Positions 7,797 to 16,533 of a DNA stretch of 64,000 bases are shown here, piece by piece (the first letter of the stretch is position 1; the number at the start of each line of letters is the position of its first letter). Origin of the DNA: Paenibacillaceae bacterium GAS479 (lineage in GTDB: Bacteria > Bacillota > Bacilli > Paenibacillales > Paenibacillaceae); NCBI GenBank assembly GCA_900105225.1, contig LT629764.1, forward strand, positions 4,732,501 to 4,796,500, in the 5' to 3' direction. The notes under the pieces were generated by a model. That model had not been told where the DNA came from, did not search any database, and saw only the letters and a list, made by a program, of their open reading frames with translations. The translations under genes were made by a program, and so were the position numbers.

Positions 7797-9063
7797 TCGT
7801 AGAGCCTGGGCTCAGGCGGCGGAGGCGGGCAAAAGCACCGGTTGCAGCGGACAGCACCAGCAATGCCGCGATGAGCCCGGCCATGAGCGGAAGCTGCAGC
7901 AGCAGCGAGCCGCGCAATATGTTTGCCCATGCGCCGGGCTCTTGCAGCAGCTGGGCTGTGAGAGCCCTCCATGCAGGCATATGCGTGCCGCTCGCGGCAA
8001 AGGCTGGCGCTGCTGCTGCCATCAGCGCCTCAAGTGGGCGCCATAGCAGCAGCGCTAAGCCGCCGGCAATCGCGCCGGCCAGCAGGCGCGCGCTTGCTAG
8101 CGGCAGCAGCCGCAGGCCGGTGGCGGAGGTCGCGCCGCCTGCCTGCAGCAGTCCGCAAAGGCCGCCCCAGCCAAGGGCTGCGGCCAAAACAGCCGCCTGC
8201 AGCATAGCGGCTGGCTCTGGAGCATGCCAGCTGGCGAGCGAGGCGGCGCCAAGATGCACCTCTACAGCTGCGTTCAGCGCTGGGCCGTGCAGGGCGGCAG
8301 GCAGCAACGGCTGCAATAGACGCAGTAGGACAGAGGCGAGAATGATTAGGCCGCCGGTTGCCATTAATTGTTGGACGGCTCCGGCGACGCCGTCTCCAAG
8401 TGCTTTTCCGAAGCTGCGGCCATCTCTATTTCTGCCATCTTCCATCGCTTGTAATGTGCGTGAAAGCAGCGAGCCGCTCCCAGTGGATTCATGGAGGTTC
8501 TTTTTTTCTGGAGAAGAAGAAGGGGCGTCACTTGTCCCCTGGTTGGAAAGGGCTTCGCCAGTGCGGGGAGCGGCCCAAGCGCTTAGAAGGCCGGCAAGAA
8601 GTGAACCGAGCCAGATGATCGGCAGCAGAAGTAGGCCGTACAGTGGTTGATGTAGGAAACCCGCTCCAAGCACAACAATGAGGAAAAGTGGATTCGGCGA
8701 ATGGGCCAAAGCAAGTAAACGCTGCCCCTGGCGCTGGGTCAGCCGACCGGTCGTAACGAGCTTCCCTGTGGCTGCAGCGCCTGCTGGAAAGCCGCTTGTC
8801 CAACCTTGAACGAGCGCCCAACCAGCCGATCCAGGCAGGCGGAGTAGCCGCATAAGAGGGGAAAGCAGGACGCCAAGGCCGTCTGCAAGCCCGAAGGCCA
8901 GCGTCAACTCGGCAAGCACAAGAAAAGGCAGCAAGGCAGGAAAAACAAAGTTCCACCACAAGGAAAGGCCGGCCAGCGAAGCCTGGAACGCCTCGGACGT
9001 GCCGCTGACAATAGCGACAACAAGCAGGATGGCGGCACAAGCGGTAATGAGGGAACGAAACAT
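7789..9063 (-). CDS. ylbJ: Sporulation integral membrane protein YlbJ
   Basis: Polytopic membrane protein of the nucleoside-recognition (Gate) superfamily. In B. subtilis YlbJ belongs to the sigma-E regulon and is needed for proper spore formation. About 424 residues with many hydrophobic helices. Recognisable segments are SLWWNFVFPALLPFLVLAEL, GWTSGFPAGAAATGKLV (the conserved GxPxGA loop), LLALAHSPNPLFLIVVLG and LILASVLLRLL. The ATG at 9063 has AAGGAGGATC before it and starts MFRSLITAC; the longer frame adds 14 residues without a good site. A polar Ser/Lys-rich loop lies near residues 190-225. It is inserted on the opposite strand in the ylb cluster, as in relatives. Confidence 0.88.
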   Translation of the reverse strand: MFRSLITACAAILLVVAIVSGTSEAFQASLAGLSLWWNFVFPALLPFLVLAELTLAFGLADGLGVLLSPLMRLLRLPGSAGWALVQGWTSGFPAGAAATGKLVTTGRLTQRQGQRLLALAHSPNPLFLIVVLGAGFLHQPLYGLLLLPIIWLGSLLAGLLSAWAAPRTGEALSNQGTSDAPSSSPEKKNLHESTGSGSLLSRTLQAMEDGRNRDGRSFGKALGDGVAGAVQQLMATGGLIILASVLLRLLQPLLPAALHGPALNAAVEVHLGAASLASWHAPEPAAMLQAAVLAAALGWGGLCGLLQAGGATSATGLRLLPLASARLLAGAIAGGLALLLWRPLEALMAAAAPAFAASGTHMPAWRALTAQLLQEPGAWANILRGSLLLQLPLMAGLIAALLVLSAATGAFARLRRLSPGSTSR

Positions 9064-9199
9064 CAGGGATCCTCCTTCAAGTCGTTGCCAGCTGCCGAGA
9101 TTCACTGACGGGCCGTCCTGGGCGCCGCAGCTGATCTATGGACAGGATATCCTATTTATACGCAGCGACGGACGAGCTTAGAAGGAGAAGGAGCAGGCG

Positions 9200-10402
9200 A
9201 TGAAACTAAAACATCCTTTAACTATGCAAAAAATCGCTCAGCAGCGCCCCGTGATGAAGGTACTCTGCGCGTTGCTCTTGTTTGCGGCAATTGTATTCGG
9301 CATGACGATTCCGAAGCTTTATTATATTTCCGAACCTGGGTTTGCCAGGGACGCTGGTGGACTGATTCGGATGCCGCTCACCAGCAGCGGGGATGAAGAA
9401 GCTATAACCGGCTTTTCAGGTACAGGGTCGAGTGAAGATGGTTTACGGCCGAGCGCCAAGTCCACTAATCCCGCTACCAATGGCAATAAGAAAATAAACG
9501 AAAATCCAGTGCCGACTCCCGGCTGGTATTACACGACTATACGTCTAGATCGGGCTAACATGCTCCAGGCTTTATCAGCCTGGATCGGCGGGGGAGAGGT
9601 TTATACGGCCCGATCTGTTCTGGGCGGATTGGACGAAGCAACCTACATGAAACGAATGAATAGAATCATGCTTCTTGCTTTGCAGGATGCGGCCGAGGCG
9701 GCTTCAAAAGAAGCGGGTATACCGCTGAAAAGCGTATCGCAAAGCGTAGTTGTCGAGTCAGGCGGGGCGCTTGGCGAAGGTCTTAAGCTGGAGGTAGGAG
9801 ATATGGTGCTGAAGGCGGGTGAAAAGCCCGTCCACGAAGCGGTAGGGCTACTGACCGAGCTAGATGCAGCCTTTAACGCCGAAGCCCCGATGCGTTTGGA
9901 GATAGAGCGTGACGGAAATCGATTCGAGCTTGAGGGCCGAGTTGAACTGCAAAACTTGGCACGGCTAAGTAGTTCTAAAGGTCCCCAGGATAGCAGACAG
10001 CCATCATTCAATGAGCTGCGGCAGCTGTATTTGCCGGGAGAATCGGAGCCGTTGGAATGGGGCGAAGCTGGAGCAGGAGGCCCTTCCGCAGGTTTGATGG
10101 CGGCGCTGGCCTGGTACGACTTGCTGGATCAAGGTGATCTGCTTGCTGGTCGCGCCATCGCAGGTACAGGCACATTGGATGTGGAAGGCTTCGTAGGGGC
10201 TGTAGGAGGAGTCGCGGAAAAGGTGAACGCCGCCGCTGCGGCGGGAGCGGAATGGTTCCTTGTGCCAGCTTCGGAGGCGAAGCTAGCTGAGGGGGCGGCA
10301 CGGTCGGTTCGGAGGAACGACCGCACCGGGCAGGAGATGAACATCATCGCCGTCACCAGTTTGGCGGAAGCAATCGAGATGCTGCAATCTGATGCTCTTT
10401 GA
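9200..10402 (+). CDS. ylbL: PDZ domain-containing Lon-type serine protease (YlbL family)
   Basis: Membrane-tethered protease of the YlbL/SepM group. It is 400 residues, with one N-terminal membrane segment at about residues 18-38 (VMKVLCALLLFAAIVFGM), so the rest is outside. A PDZ domain at about residues 180-260 (GGALGEGLKLEVGDMVLKAG...) precedes a Lon S16 domain. The catalytic Ser lies in GGPSAGLMAAL (about residue 296) and the Lys in GGVAEKVNAAAAAGA (about 340). A polar Ser/Asn-rich spacer of about 45 residues follows the region after the anchor. B. subtilis YlbL has been linked to cell division and DNA-damage checkpoint recovery (degradation of YneA), which would be the expected role. The AGGAGAAGGAG site precedes the ATG. 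It is convergent with ylbM. Confidence 0.9.
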   Translation: MKLKHPLTMQKIAQQRPVMKVLCALLLFAAIVFGMTIPKLYYISEPGFARDAGGLIRMPLTSSGDEEAITGFSGTGSSEDGLRPSAKSTNPATNGNKKINENPVPTPGWYYTTIRLDRANMLQALSAWIGGGEVYTARSVLGGLDEATYMKRMNRIMLLALQDAAEAASKEAGIPLKSVSQSVVVESGGALGEGLKLEVGDMVLKAGEKPVHEAVGLLTELDAAFNAEAPMRLEIERDGNRFELEGRVELQNLARLSSSKGPQDSRQPSFNELRQLYLPGESEPLEWGEAGAGGPSAGLMAALAWYDLLDQGDLLAGRAIAGTGTLDVEGFVGAVGGVAEKVNAAAAAGAEWFLVPASEAKLAEGAARSVRRNDRTGQEMNIIAVTSLAEAIEMLQSDAL

Positions 10403-10418
10403 AGAGCATCAGATTGCA
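10383..10418. terminator. Perfect 17-base inverted repeat between convergent ylbL and ylbM
   Basis: TGCAATCTGATGCTCTT and its exact complement flank only TG, so the last ylbL codons form the left arm. There is no T-run on either side, so it may be a bidirectional hairpin ending or a transcript stabiliser and not a classical terminator. Confidence 0.5.
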
Positions 10419-10510
10419 CCTGAGGTATTGCCTATTCAATAACTAGCCTAGCCAAGGAATGAACCTAAGCAGACGGAACGACCCTAATCTAATCTTTAAA
10501 ATCCACTCAT

Positions 10511-11899
10511 CTACAGCCGAATCGGCGGCTCGTAATAGTCGCGTAGCAGGCGGCGCGGATCGGTCTGGCCTCCGGCGGCGGCATAAACAGCGGTACCTCG
10601 CACGTCCAGCTCCAGCAGCGGCAGCTCCGGTGCTCGCGCGGCGCTCATGAGCACCGGAACGGAGGCGCTTGAGCGCATGCGCGCCAGCAGCTCTCGCCCG
10701 CGCTCAGTGAAACCCAACACCCGGATGTAACCGGGTCCGGCAGCCAGTCGCTCGCGCGTCAGCTCGGACTTGCGCAGATTGAGCAGCACGCCGAGCAGCG
10801 CCCGCTGCAGACGGGTGCGGGTGTAACGCTTCGTTTTGAGCGCGCCCAGCAGCTCATCGAATCCGAGCGCGGGGAGGGTCGGGAGCTTGGCGGAAATGCG
10901 ATGCTGCAATCCCTCCGCAAAGCCGAGTGTGCCGGCCAGCGATTCCTGAGACTCCGTCAGCAGGCGATGCAGCAGCGCCGGAAAATAATCCTCCCACTGG
11001 CGCGGAGCAGCGCCAGCAGCGAGCTGCTCCTCCAGCACTCTCAGCGTGCTGGAGGGCATGTACGGCGCGAGCGGGGCGACATTGCCCGCCTCCTCGAGCA
11101 TGCGCCGCAAAGCCGTCGCGCTGGCGATGGAGCCGCTGCCGGCCACGTCGTGGTAGCCGGCTCCTTCTCGCCTGATCGTGAGCGGCTCCATACGGCCGCC
11201 GATCCGCTCCAGCGCGATCAAATAGTGCAGCCCCAGCGTCATATTCGGCTGGGCCAGCTGCTCCTGCGTCAGCGCGAAATCGCCGTCCGCATCAACCGCC
11301 TGAGTCGGCGCCAATCCATCGCCGCTGCTCTTCGCCTGTGGCAGGTCTGCACCTGCCTCTAGCGCCAATCCTGAACCACGGCGCTCCGCCAACTCCAGCT
11401 TGTCGCCCGCCGCTGCCAAGCCCCCGCCCCGCGCCGCATCGGCGCGAATATACTCCGCTGCCGCGGCCGAGTACGCGGACGGGTAAGGAGCTCCCTCGGC
11501 GAGCTTCGCCGCCAGCAGGGCGCGAAACCCGTCCGTCTCGGCAGCGAGCATGCTCGCTGCCCGGCGCAGCGGAGGCAGCTCGCCGCTCTCGCTGCCGAAG
11601 CAGAAGGCGTCGACGACACCCGTCGACTCCAAGACGGAGACCGCGCCGTAGGCGAACCATTCCGCAGGCTGCACGGAATAGGCAAGCGGCAGCTCCAACA
11701 CGAGGTCGCAGCCGCCCTCCAGGGCGGTGCGCGTGCGGGCCCACTTGTCCATTAGCGCCGGTTCACCGCGCTGCAGAAAATGGCCGCTCATGACGGCGAC
11801 GGCGGCTTCCGCACCGGCGGCTTCTTTGGATTTTTGCAAATGATAAGCATGTCCGTTATGAAAAGGGTTATACTCGACGATAAGGCCGACACTTCGCAT
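10511..11899 (-). CDS. tmcAL: tRNA(Met) cytidine acetate ligase TmcAL (YlbM)
   Basis: Nucleotidyltransferase-like enzyme that uses acetate and ATP to form N4-acetylcytidine at the wobble base of elongator tRNA-Met. It is 462 residues. It starts MRSVGLIVEYNPFHNGHAYH with the HIGH-type NGHxxH motif, then VAVMSGHFLQRGEPALMDKW and CDLVLELPLAYSVQPAEWFA, and later the GAGYHDVAGSGSIASATALR region. Relatives are about 400-415 residues. The extra length lies in an Ala/Gly-rich, poorly conserved stretch around residues 165-220, between the AEYIRADAA and LAQPNMTLGLHYL blocks. That stretch has very GC-rich codon use and long antisense frames. It is divergent from the ylbN promoter. Confidence 0.9.
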   Translation of the reverse strand: MRSVGLIVEYNPFHNGHAYHLQKSKEAAGAEAAVAVMSGHFLQRGEPALMDKWARTRTALEGGCDLVLELPLAYSVQPAEWFAYGAVSVLESTGVVDAFCFGSESGELPPLRRAASMLAAETDGFRALLAAKLAEGAPYPSAYSAAAAEYIRADAARGGGLAAAGDKLELAERRGSGLALEAGADLPQAKSSGDGLAPTQAVDADGDFALTQEQLAQPNMTLGLHYLIALERIGGRMEPLTIRREGAGYHDVAGSGSIASATALRRMLEEAGNVAPLAPYMPSSTLRVLEEQLAAGAAPRQWEDYFPALLHRLLTESQESLAGTLGFAEGLQHRISAKLPTLPALGFDELLGALKTKRYTRTRLQRALLGVLLNLRKSELTRERLAAGPGYIRVLGFTERGRELLARMRSSASVPVLMSAARAPELPLLELDVRGTAVYAAAGGQTDPRRLLRDYYEPPIRL

Positions 11900-11981
11900 T
11901 TAGCACCTCTGCTTGGAGAAGAAATTGTTGCTCCTACTATATCATGGTGATGGAAGAGCAGCGAATTGCTCTGGGATTCGG

Positions 11982-12011
11982 TTGACAAAAGGTTACGCGT
12001 CTCGATATAAT
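11982..12011 (+). promoter_or_regulatory. Sigma-A promoter for ylbN-rpmF
   Basis: TTGACA at 11982-11987 and TATAAT at 12006-12011 are separated by 18 bases; both hexamers match consensus exactly. Transcription should start near 12018, which rules out the upstream ATG at 12017 as the ylbN start. Confidence 0.88.
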
Positions 12012-12037
12012 AAATTTTGTTTGTTTGGAGTGATCTT

Positions 12038-12541
12038 ATGGAATTTCGTGTCATGGAAGTCGTGTCCAAAGGTCTGACGTCGAGCTTCCGCGAGGGGTTG
12101 GATGTCAGCGAGCTGCTTCAGGAACGCAAGGACATCGTCTCGGCCAAGCCACTGTCCGTAGAGCTGGATGTTGGGCCTAAGGGAGAGTATGCTGGGGTCA
12201 AGGGTCAGCTTAATGCCGATCTGACGATGGTTTGTTCACGTTGCCTGGAGCCGGTGGATAAGCAATTTTCGATTCCAATCGAAGAGCGCTTTGCACTTGC
12301 CACCATGGTGAAGAATCCGGACGAGGATGAGGATCTCATCATCGTCAAAGAGGACAAGGTCAACCTTCAGCCTTATGTGGAGGGAACTTTGCTCATCTAT
12401 CTGCCGCTCGCGCCACTCTGCAGTGAAGACTGCAAGGGGCTATGCCCGGATTGCGGAACCAACCTGAACGAGCAATCATGCGGCTGTTCCAGGGACCGTA
12501 TTGATCCCCGGTTCGAGGCGCTTAAAAAGCTGCTGGAGTAG
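12038..12541 (+). CDS. ylbN: DUF177 (YceD/YlbN) protein
   Basis: YceD/DUF177 family protein, 167 residues from the ATG at 12038, which has a GGAGTGAT site. Members are almost always upstream of rpmF, as here, and have been connected with 23S rRNA accumulation or ribosome assembly. Visible features are an acidic N-terminal beta-rich half and two metal-type cysteine clusters: CSRCLEP near residues 66-72, then CSEDCKGLCPDCG and CGCS near the end. The spacing suggests zinc binding. Exact activity is unknown for this organism. Confidence 0.9.
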   Translation: MEFRVMEVVSKGLTSSFREGLDVSELLQERKDIVSAKPLSVELDVGPKGEYAGVKGQLNADLTMVCSRCLEPVDKQFSIPIEERFALATMVKNPDEDEDLIIVKEDKVNLQPYVEGTLLIYLPLAPLCSEDCKGLCPDCGTNLNEQSCGCSRDRIDPRFEALKKLLE

Positions 12542-12594
12542 AACCACTAGGCATGATTGAATGCAACGCCGATCTTTGAAGGAGGTGTTAGACA

Positions 12595-12768
12595 ATGGCA
12601 GTACCACAACGCAGAACGTCCAAAACCCGCCGCGACAAACGCCGCACGCATTTCAAGTTGACTGTGCCAGGCATGGTGAAATGTGAGCAATGCGGAGAGC
12701 TGAAACTGGCTCACCATGTTTGCAAAGTTTGCGGATACTACAAAACCAAAGAGGTTATTTCCCAATAA
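12595..12768 (+). CDS. rpmF: 50S ribosomal protein L32
   Basis: Small zinc-type ribosomal protein of 57 residues: [19 protein letters not shown], then CEQCG and CKVCG, which form the CxxC pairs of the zinc-binding (C+) form. A strong GAAGGAGGTG site lies 7-8 bases before the ATG. It sits 53 bases after ylbN and is presumably co-transcribed from the same sigma-A promoter. A terminator follows. Confidence 0.96.
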   Translation: MAVPQRRTSKTRRDKRRTHFKLTVPGMVKCEQCGELKLAHHVCKVCGYYKTKEVISQ

Positions 12769-12796
12769 TCTCGTTTGTCCCGGGTTCGGGACTCCC

Positions 12797-12828
12797 GAAG
12801 CGTTCGCCCCTGTGGCGAGCGCTTTTTT
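12797..12828 (+). terminator. Terminator after rpmF
   Basis: AGCGTTCGCC and GGCGAGCGCT pair with one mismatch around a CCTGT loop, followed by six T residues. Confidence 0.85.
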
Positions 12829-12861
12829 ATTATGCATAATGATTACATATAACGCTTTGGT

Positions 12862-12890
12862 TTGCGGGCGCGGAATAATTTCTATATACT
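12862..12890 (+). promoter_or_regulatory. Probable promoter of the fapR-fab operon
   Basis: TTGCGG at 12862-12867 and TATACT at 12885-12890 are 17 bases apart. Start would be near 12897, inside the FapR box. The -35 is imperfect; the overlap with the operator supports the assignment. Confidence 0.6.
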
Positions 12891-12893
12891 GAA

Positions 12894-12910
12894 TTGGTAC
12901 CAGGTGTTAA
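12894..12910 (+). promoter_or_regulatory. FapR operator
   Basis: TTGGTACCAGGTGTTAA matches the B. subtilis-type FapR box TTAGTACCTAGTCTTAA at 13 of 17 positions, including GTACC and TTAA. It lies immediately after the -10 element. FapR would repress its own operon here, with release by malonyl-CoA. Confidence 0.8.
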
Positions 12911-12954
12911 ACTTCGGAATTGTGCATACGTATCTTTTAAAGGTGGTGCAGGTC

Positions 12955-13548
12955 ATCGAACGCCTTCCGAAAAAGCAGCGGCACCAGCAGCTACTGAAAC
13001 ATATGGAGGATAATCCCTTCATGACGGACCGCGAGCTGACCCGCCTGCTAAAAGTCAGCATCCAAACAATCCGTCTGGACCGGATGGAGCTCGGCATTCC
13101 CGAGCTGAGAGAGCGGCTAAAGCTCATGGCGGAGCGCTCCTACGATCCGGTCCGTTCGCTGCAGGCCGATGAAGTGATTGGTGAGATCGTGGATTTGCAG
13201 CTCGACAAGAGCGGTATCTCTATCTTTGAGATCGGCGAAGAGCATGCTTTCGCCCGCACGGGCATTGCTCGCGGGCATCATCTGTTTGCTCAAGCGAACT
13301 CCTTGGCTGTCGCCGTCATCAACGACGAAGTCGCGTTGACGGCAACGGCGGATATTCGCTTTCTGAGGCCGGTCCATCTCGGGGAAAAATGCATCGCCAA
13401 GGCTTACGTCCGCCGCGCTGGTCAGCGCAGCAAAGCCAAGGTCGAGGTATTTTCTTACGTTGGGGACGAGCTCGTTTTCGAAGGGCAGTTCGTGATCCAT
13501 CACTCCGGCAACGAGGCGGCCAGCATAGAAGGAGGAGACGAGCATTGA
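12955..13548 (+). CDS. fapR: Transcription factor FapR, fatty acid and phospholipid synthesis repressor
   Basis: Homodimeric repressor of lipid-synthesis genes, released by malonyl-CoA. An N-terminal DeoR-like helix-turn-helix (FMTDRELTRLLKVSIQTIRL, DRMELGIPELRERLK) is followed by a hot-dog effector domain with EEHAFARTGIARGHHLFAQA, then ATADIRFLRPVHLGEKCIAK. The start is uncertain. The only good ribosome site, AAAGGTGGTG, is spaced for codon 12955, which is ATC, not ATG, giving (M)ERLPKKQRHQQ as expected for the family. In-frame GTG codons at 12922, 12943 and 12946 lack a site. The open frame from 12862 begins upstream of the promoter and cannot be the start. It overlaps plsX by 4 bases. Confidence 0.92.
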   Translation: MERLPKKQRHQQLLKHMEDNPFMTDRELTRLLKVSIQTIRLDRMELGIPELRERLKLMAERSYDPVRSLQADEVIGEIVDLQLDKSGISIFEIGEEHAFARTGIARGHHLFAQANSLAVAVINDEVALTATADIRFLRPVHLGEKCIAKAYVRRAGQRSKAKVEVFSYVGDELVFEGQFVIHHSGNEAASIEGGDEH

Positions 13549-14546
13549 AAATCGCGATTGACGCGATGGGTGGAGACCATGCCCCAGAACAAATCGTCAA
13601 AGGAGCTCTGATTGCGGCGCGGGAGTGGCCGGATACGGAGCTTGTGCTCGTCGGCAACCCGGAGGCCATCAAAGCGCATATTGAAGGAGCGATGCCTCCA
13701 AACCTCAGCATTCATCCGGCGTTAGATGTAATTGAAGCCGATGACGAGCCTGTACGTGCCGTCCGCCGCAAGAAGGACGCCTCCATGGTCGTAGCGGGAC
13801 GGCTCCTCCGCGAAGGTCAAGCTGACGCGATGCTGTCGGCTGGCAACACCGGCGCTCTAATGACGACAGGACTGCTCGTCGTAGGTCGTTTGGAGGGCAT
13901 TGAGCGGCCAGCGCTAGCTCCGGTGCTGCCGACGCTAGACAATATTGGCGTGCTGGCCCTGGATCTTGGAGCTAACATGGACGCGAAGCCGGAGCATCTG
14001 GCGCAGTACGCGATCATGGGCAGCATTTACCGTGAAAAGGTGCATGGCATTCAGCGTCCGCGAGTCGGCCTGCTCAATGTCGGCACAGAGCCTGGCAAAG
14101 GCAGCGAGCTCACGAAGGCAGCCTTCGAGCTGATGGAGAAGGCTCCGATCCATTTTGTCGGCAACGTAGAATCCCGCGACGTCATGCAGCGCAGCTGCGA
14201 TGTTCTGGTGTGCGACGGATTTTCCGGCAATATTTTGCTGAAGGCGATGGAGGGAACGGCGGGGGCCGTGATGAAAGAACTAAAGGACGCCTTCAAAAGC
14301 AGCCTGCTCACCAAGCTTGCCGCAGCCATCATGATGCCAGGGCTTAAAGGGCTCAAAAACAAGATGGACTACGCACAGTACGGCGGCGCTCCGCTGCTCG
14401 GCGTGAACGGCCTCGTCGTGAAGTGCCATGGCTCCTCGGACGCCGAGTCGGTCAAAAATGCGGTCCGCCAAGCGCGGCTCGCGCTGCAGGCTCGGCTCAT
14501 CCCGACGCTTGCCGCTGAAATCAAAGGAAAAGAGGTCTCCTTATGA
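13545..14546 (+). CDS. plsX: Phosphate acyltransferase PlsX
   Basis: Converts acyl-ACP to acyl-phosphate, feeding PlsY and phospholipid synthesis at the membrane surface. It is 333 residues, starting MKIAIDAMGGDHAPEQIVKG. Family blocks include MLSAGNTGALMTTGLLVVGR, LALDLGANMDAKPEHLAQYA, GLLNVGTEPGKGSEL and DVLVCDGFSGNILLKAMEGT. The start is a TTG inside ATTGA, overlapping the fapR stop, with GAAGGAGGAG upstream, so it is translationally coupled. The open frame extends a further 52 codons upstream through fapR, but homologues begin at MKIAIDAMGGD. The stop overlaps the fabH start (ATGA). Confidence 0.95.
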   Translation: MKIAIDAMGGDHAPEQIVKGALIAAREWPDTELVLVGNPEAIKAHIEGAMPPNLSIHPALDVIEADDEPVRAVRRKKDASMVVAGRLLREGQADAMLSAGNTGALMTTGLLVVGRLEGIERPALAPVLPTLDNIGVLALDLGANMDAKPEHLAQYAIMGSIYREKVHGIQRPRVGLLNVGTEPGKGSELTKAAFELMEKAPIHFVGNVESRDVMQRSCDVLVCDGFSGNILLKAMEGTAGAVMKELKDAFKSSLLTKLAAAIMMPGLKGLKNKMDYAQYGGAPLLGVNGLVVKCHGSSDAESVKNAVRQARLALQARLIPTLAAEIKGKEVSL

Positions 14547-15529
14547 CATTAATCCCGGTAGGTATTATCGGTACGGGCAAATATGTTCCAGAGCGCGTCC
14601 TTACGAATGAGGATCTGGAGCAAATTGTGGAGACCAATGACGAGTGGATCGTCACCCGCACTGGAATCCGCGAACGGAGAATCGCGGCCGAGCATCAAGC
14701 GACCTCCGATCTCGCCTACGAGGCTGGCATCAAGGCGCTGGAGAGCGCCGGACTGACGGCGGAGGATCTGGATCTCATCATCGTAGCGACGATTACGCCG
14801 GATATGTTCTTCCCGTCTACGGCAAGCTTGCTGCAGCATCGGCTCGGCGCTACCCGCGCAGCAGCTTTTGATCTGTCGGCAGCTTGCTCCGGCTTTATCT
14901 ACGGCTTAGCTACGGCGTCCAACATGATCGCAACAGGCATGTACAAAAATATTCTGCTGGTCGGAGCCGAATGCCTTTCGCGCATTACGGACTATAGCGA
15001 CCGCAACACTTGCATCTTGTTCGGCGACGGAGCCGGAGCGGTTGTGCTCGGCGAAGTTCCGGCAGGGCGCGGCTTCCAATCGTTTGAGCTTGGCTCGGAC
15101 GGCTCGGGCGGCCAGCTGCTCAAAATTCCGGGAGGCGGCTCACGCCTGCCATCCACGGCGGACAGTGTTGAATCCAAGCAGCATTATCTCAAAATGGCCG
15201 GTAACGACGTGTTCAAATTCGCCGTCCGCGTCATGGGCTCTTCCGCTGAGAACGCCCTTGCTAAAGCAGGCATGACCAAAGCCGACATCGACCTGCTTAT
15301 TCCACATCAGGCGAACATCCGTATCATCCAGTCGGCCTTGAATCGATTGGAGCTTTCGGAAGACAAGGCAATGGTCAATCTGGATCGTTACGGCAATGTG
15401 TCGGCGGCCTCGATTCCGCTGGCGCTAGCTGAGGCGGTCGAGCAAGGACGCGTCCAAGAGGGTGATAAGCTGCTGCTTGTCGGCTTCGGCGGCGGACTGA
15501 CCTGGGGTGCTTGCACGCTCGTTTGGTAA
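14543..15529 (+). CDS. fabH: Beta-ketoacyl-ACP synthase III (FabH)
   Basis: Initiates fatty-acid synthesis by condensing an acyl-CoA primer with malonyl-ACP; in Gram-positives the primer is usually branched-chain. It is 328 residues with a thiolase fold. Catalytic Cys-115 lies in AAFDLSAACSGF, His in LIPHQANIRII (near 256) and Asn in DRYGNVSAASIPLAL (near 286). The C-terminus is the typical LLVGFGGGLTWGAC. The start is coupled to the plsX stop by an ATGA overlap. Its place between plsX and fabD puts initiation under FapR control. Confidence 0.96.
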   Translation: MTLIPVGIIGTGKYVPERVLTNEDLEQIVETNDEWIVTRTGIRERRIAAEHQATSDLAYEAGIKALESAGLTAEDLDLIIVATITPDMFFPSTASLLQHRLGATRAAAFDLSAACSGFIYGLATASNMIATGMYKNILLVGAECLSRITDYSDRNTCILFGDGAGAVVLGEVPAGRGFQSFELGSDGSGGQLLKIPGGGSRLPSTADSVESKQHYLKMAGNDVFKFAVRVMGSSAENALAKAGMTKADIDLLIPHQANIRIIQSALNRLELSEDKAMVNLDRYGNVSAASIPLALAEAVEQGRVQEGDKLLLVGFGGGLTWGACTLVW

Positions 15530-15575
15530 GCTTATTTTCAACCGTTATCATATGTAAATCCGGGAGGGCATTCGC

Positions 15576-16520
15576 TTGAGCAAAATTGCATTTGTATTTC
15601 CGGGACAGGGAGCCCAGGTTGTCGGAATGGGCAAGGATCTGTACGACTCCAGCCCGCGTGCCCGTGCGGTGTTCGAGGAAGCCGATTCCGCGCTAGGTTT
15701 CCCTCTGTCGGATATTATATTCAGCGGACCAGATGAAGCTCTGAAACAGACCGCTAACACGCAGCCTGCTCTTCTGACGGTCAGCATTGCCTTTCTGGAG
15801 GCGTTTCGGGAGTCCGGTATTACGCCTGACTTTGCAGCAGGACATAGTCTCGGTGAGTACAGCGCGCTGACGGCTGCGGGATCGCTCGGTTTTGCCGATG
15901 CGGTGCGCACTGTACGTGCTCGCGGCGAGTTCATGGAGCAAGCTGTACCGGGCGGCAAAGGCGCGATGAGCGCTGTGCTCGGTGCGGAGCGTGAAGCTTT
16001 GGCGGCACTCTGCGCGTCTATATCTGCGGAAGGACATGCTGTTGAGCTGGCAAACGTCAACTGTCCAGGACAGATTGTCATTTCCGGCAGCGCCGAAGGG
16101 GTTGCTCTAGCTAGTGAGCGGATCAAAGAAGCGGGAGCCAAGCGCGCTATTGCGCTGGAAGTGAGTGGTCCTTTCCACTCTTCGCTGATGAAGCCGGCGG
16201 CGGAGCGCCTATCCGAAGTGCTGGAGCAGGTCGCAATTAGCGACGCCTCTATACCGGTCATTGCCAATGTCACGGCAGAAGCTGTTACATCTGCCGCCGA
16301 CATCCGCAGGCTGCTTGTTGAGCAGGTATACTCCCCGGTGCTGTGGGAGGATACGGTGCAGGGGTTGATCCGCGAGGGCGTGGACACCTTTGTCGAGCTC
16401 GGTTCGGGAGCAGTACTGGCGGGGCTTATCAAAAAAACCGACCGGAGCGTGCGTGTCCTGTCCGTGAACAGCGTTGAATCGCTGCAAGCGGCAGTTGCCG
16501 AGCTTCAGTCCCAATCCTAA
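15576..16520 (+). CDS. fabD: Malonyl-CoA:ACP transacylase (FabD)
   Basis: Loads malonate onto acyl carrier protein. It is 314 residues from a TTG start with site GGGAGGG. Motifs are [19 protein letters not shown], the nucleophile Ser-91 in [10 protein letters not shown], the active-site Arg in [12 protein letters not shown], and His in [16 protein letters not shown]. The C-terminal [16 protein letters not shown] is standard. It is separated from fabH by 46 bases and from fabG by 13 bases, within the FapR-headed operon. Confidence 0.96.
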   Translation: MSKIAFVFPGQGAQVVGMGKDLYDSSPRARAVFEEADSALGFPLSDIIFSGPDEALKQTANTQPALLTVSIAFLEAFRESGITPDFAAGHSLGEYSALTAAGSLGFADAVRTVRARGEFMEQAVPGGKGAMSAVLGAEREALAALCASISAEGHAVELANVNCPGQIVISGSAEGVALASERIKEAGAKRAIALEVSGPFHSSLMKPAAERLSEVLEQVAISDASIPVIANVTAEAVTSAADIRRLLVEQVYSPVLWEDTVQGLIREGVDTFVELGSGAVLAGLIKKTDRSVRVLSVNSVESLQAAVAELQSQS

Positions 16521-16533
16521 GGAGGTACGAGGA

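Noticed and set aside
7871-8650. 259-codon plus-strand frame across ylbJ
   Set aside because: Antisense to the hydrophobic ylbJ gene; the composition is typical of a GC-rich shadow frame.
15548-16432. 294-codon minus-strand frame in fabD
   Set aside because: Ser/Ala-rich antisense translation of fabD, which is clearly coding on the plus strand.
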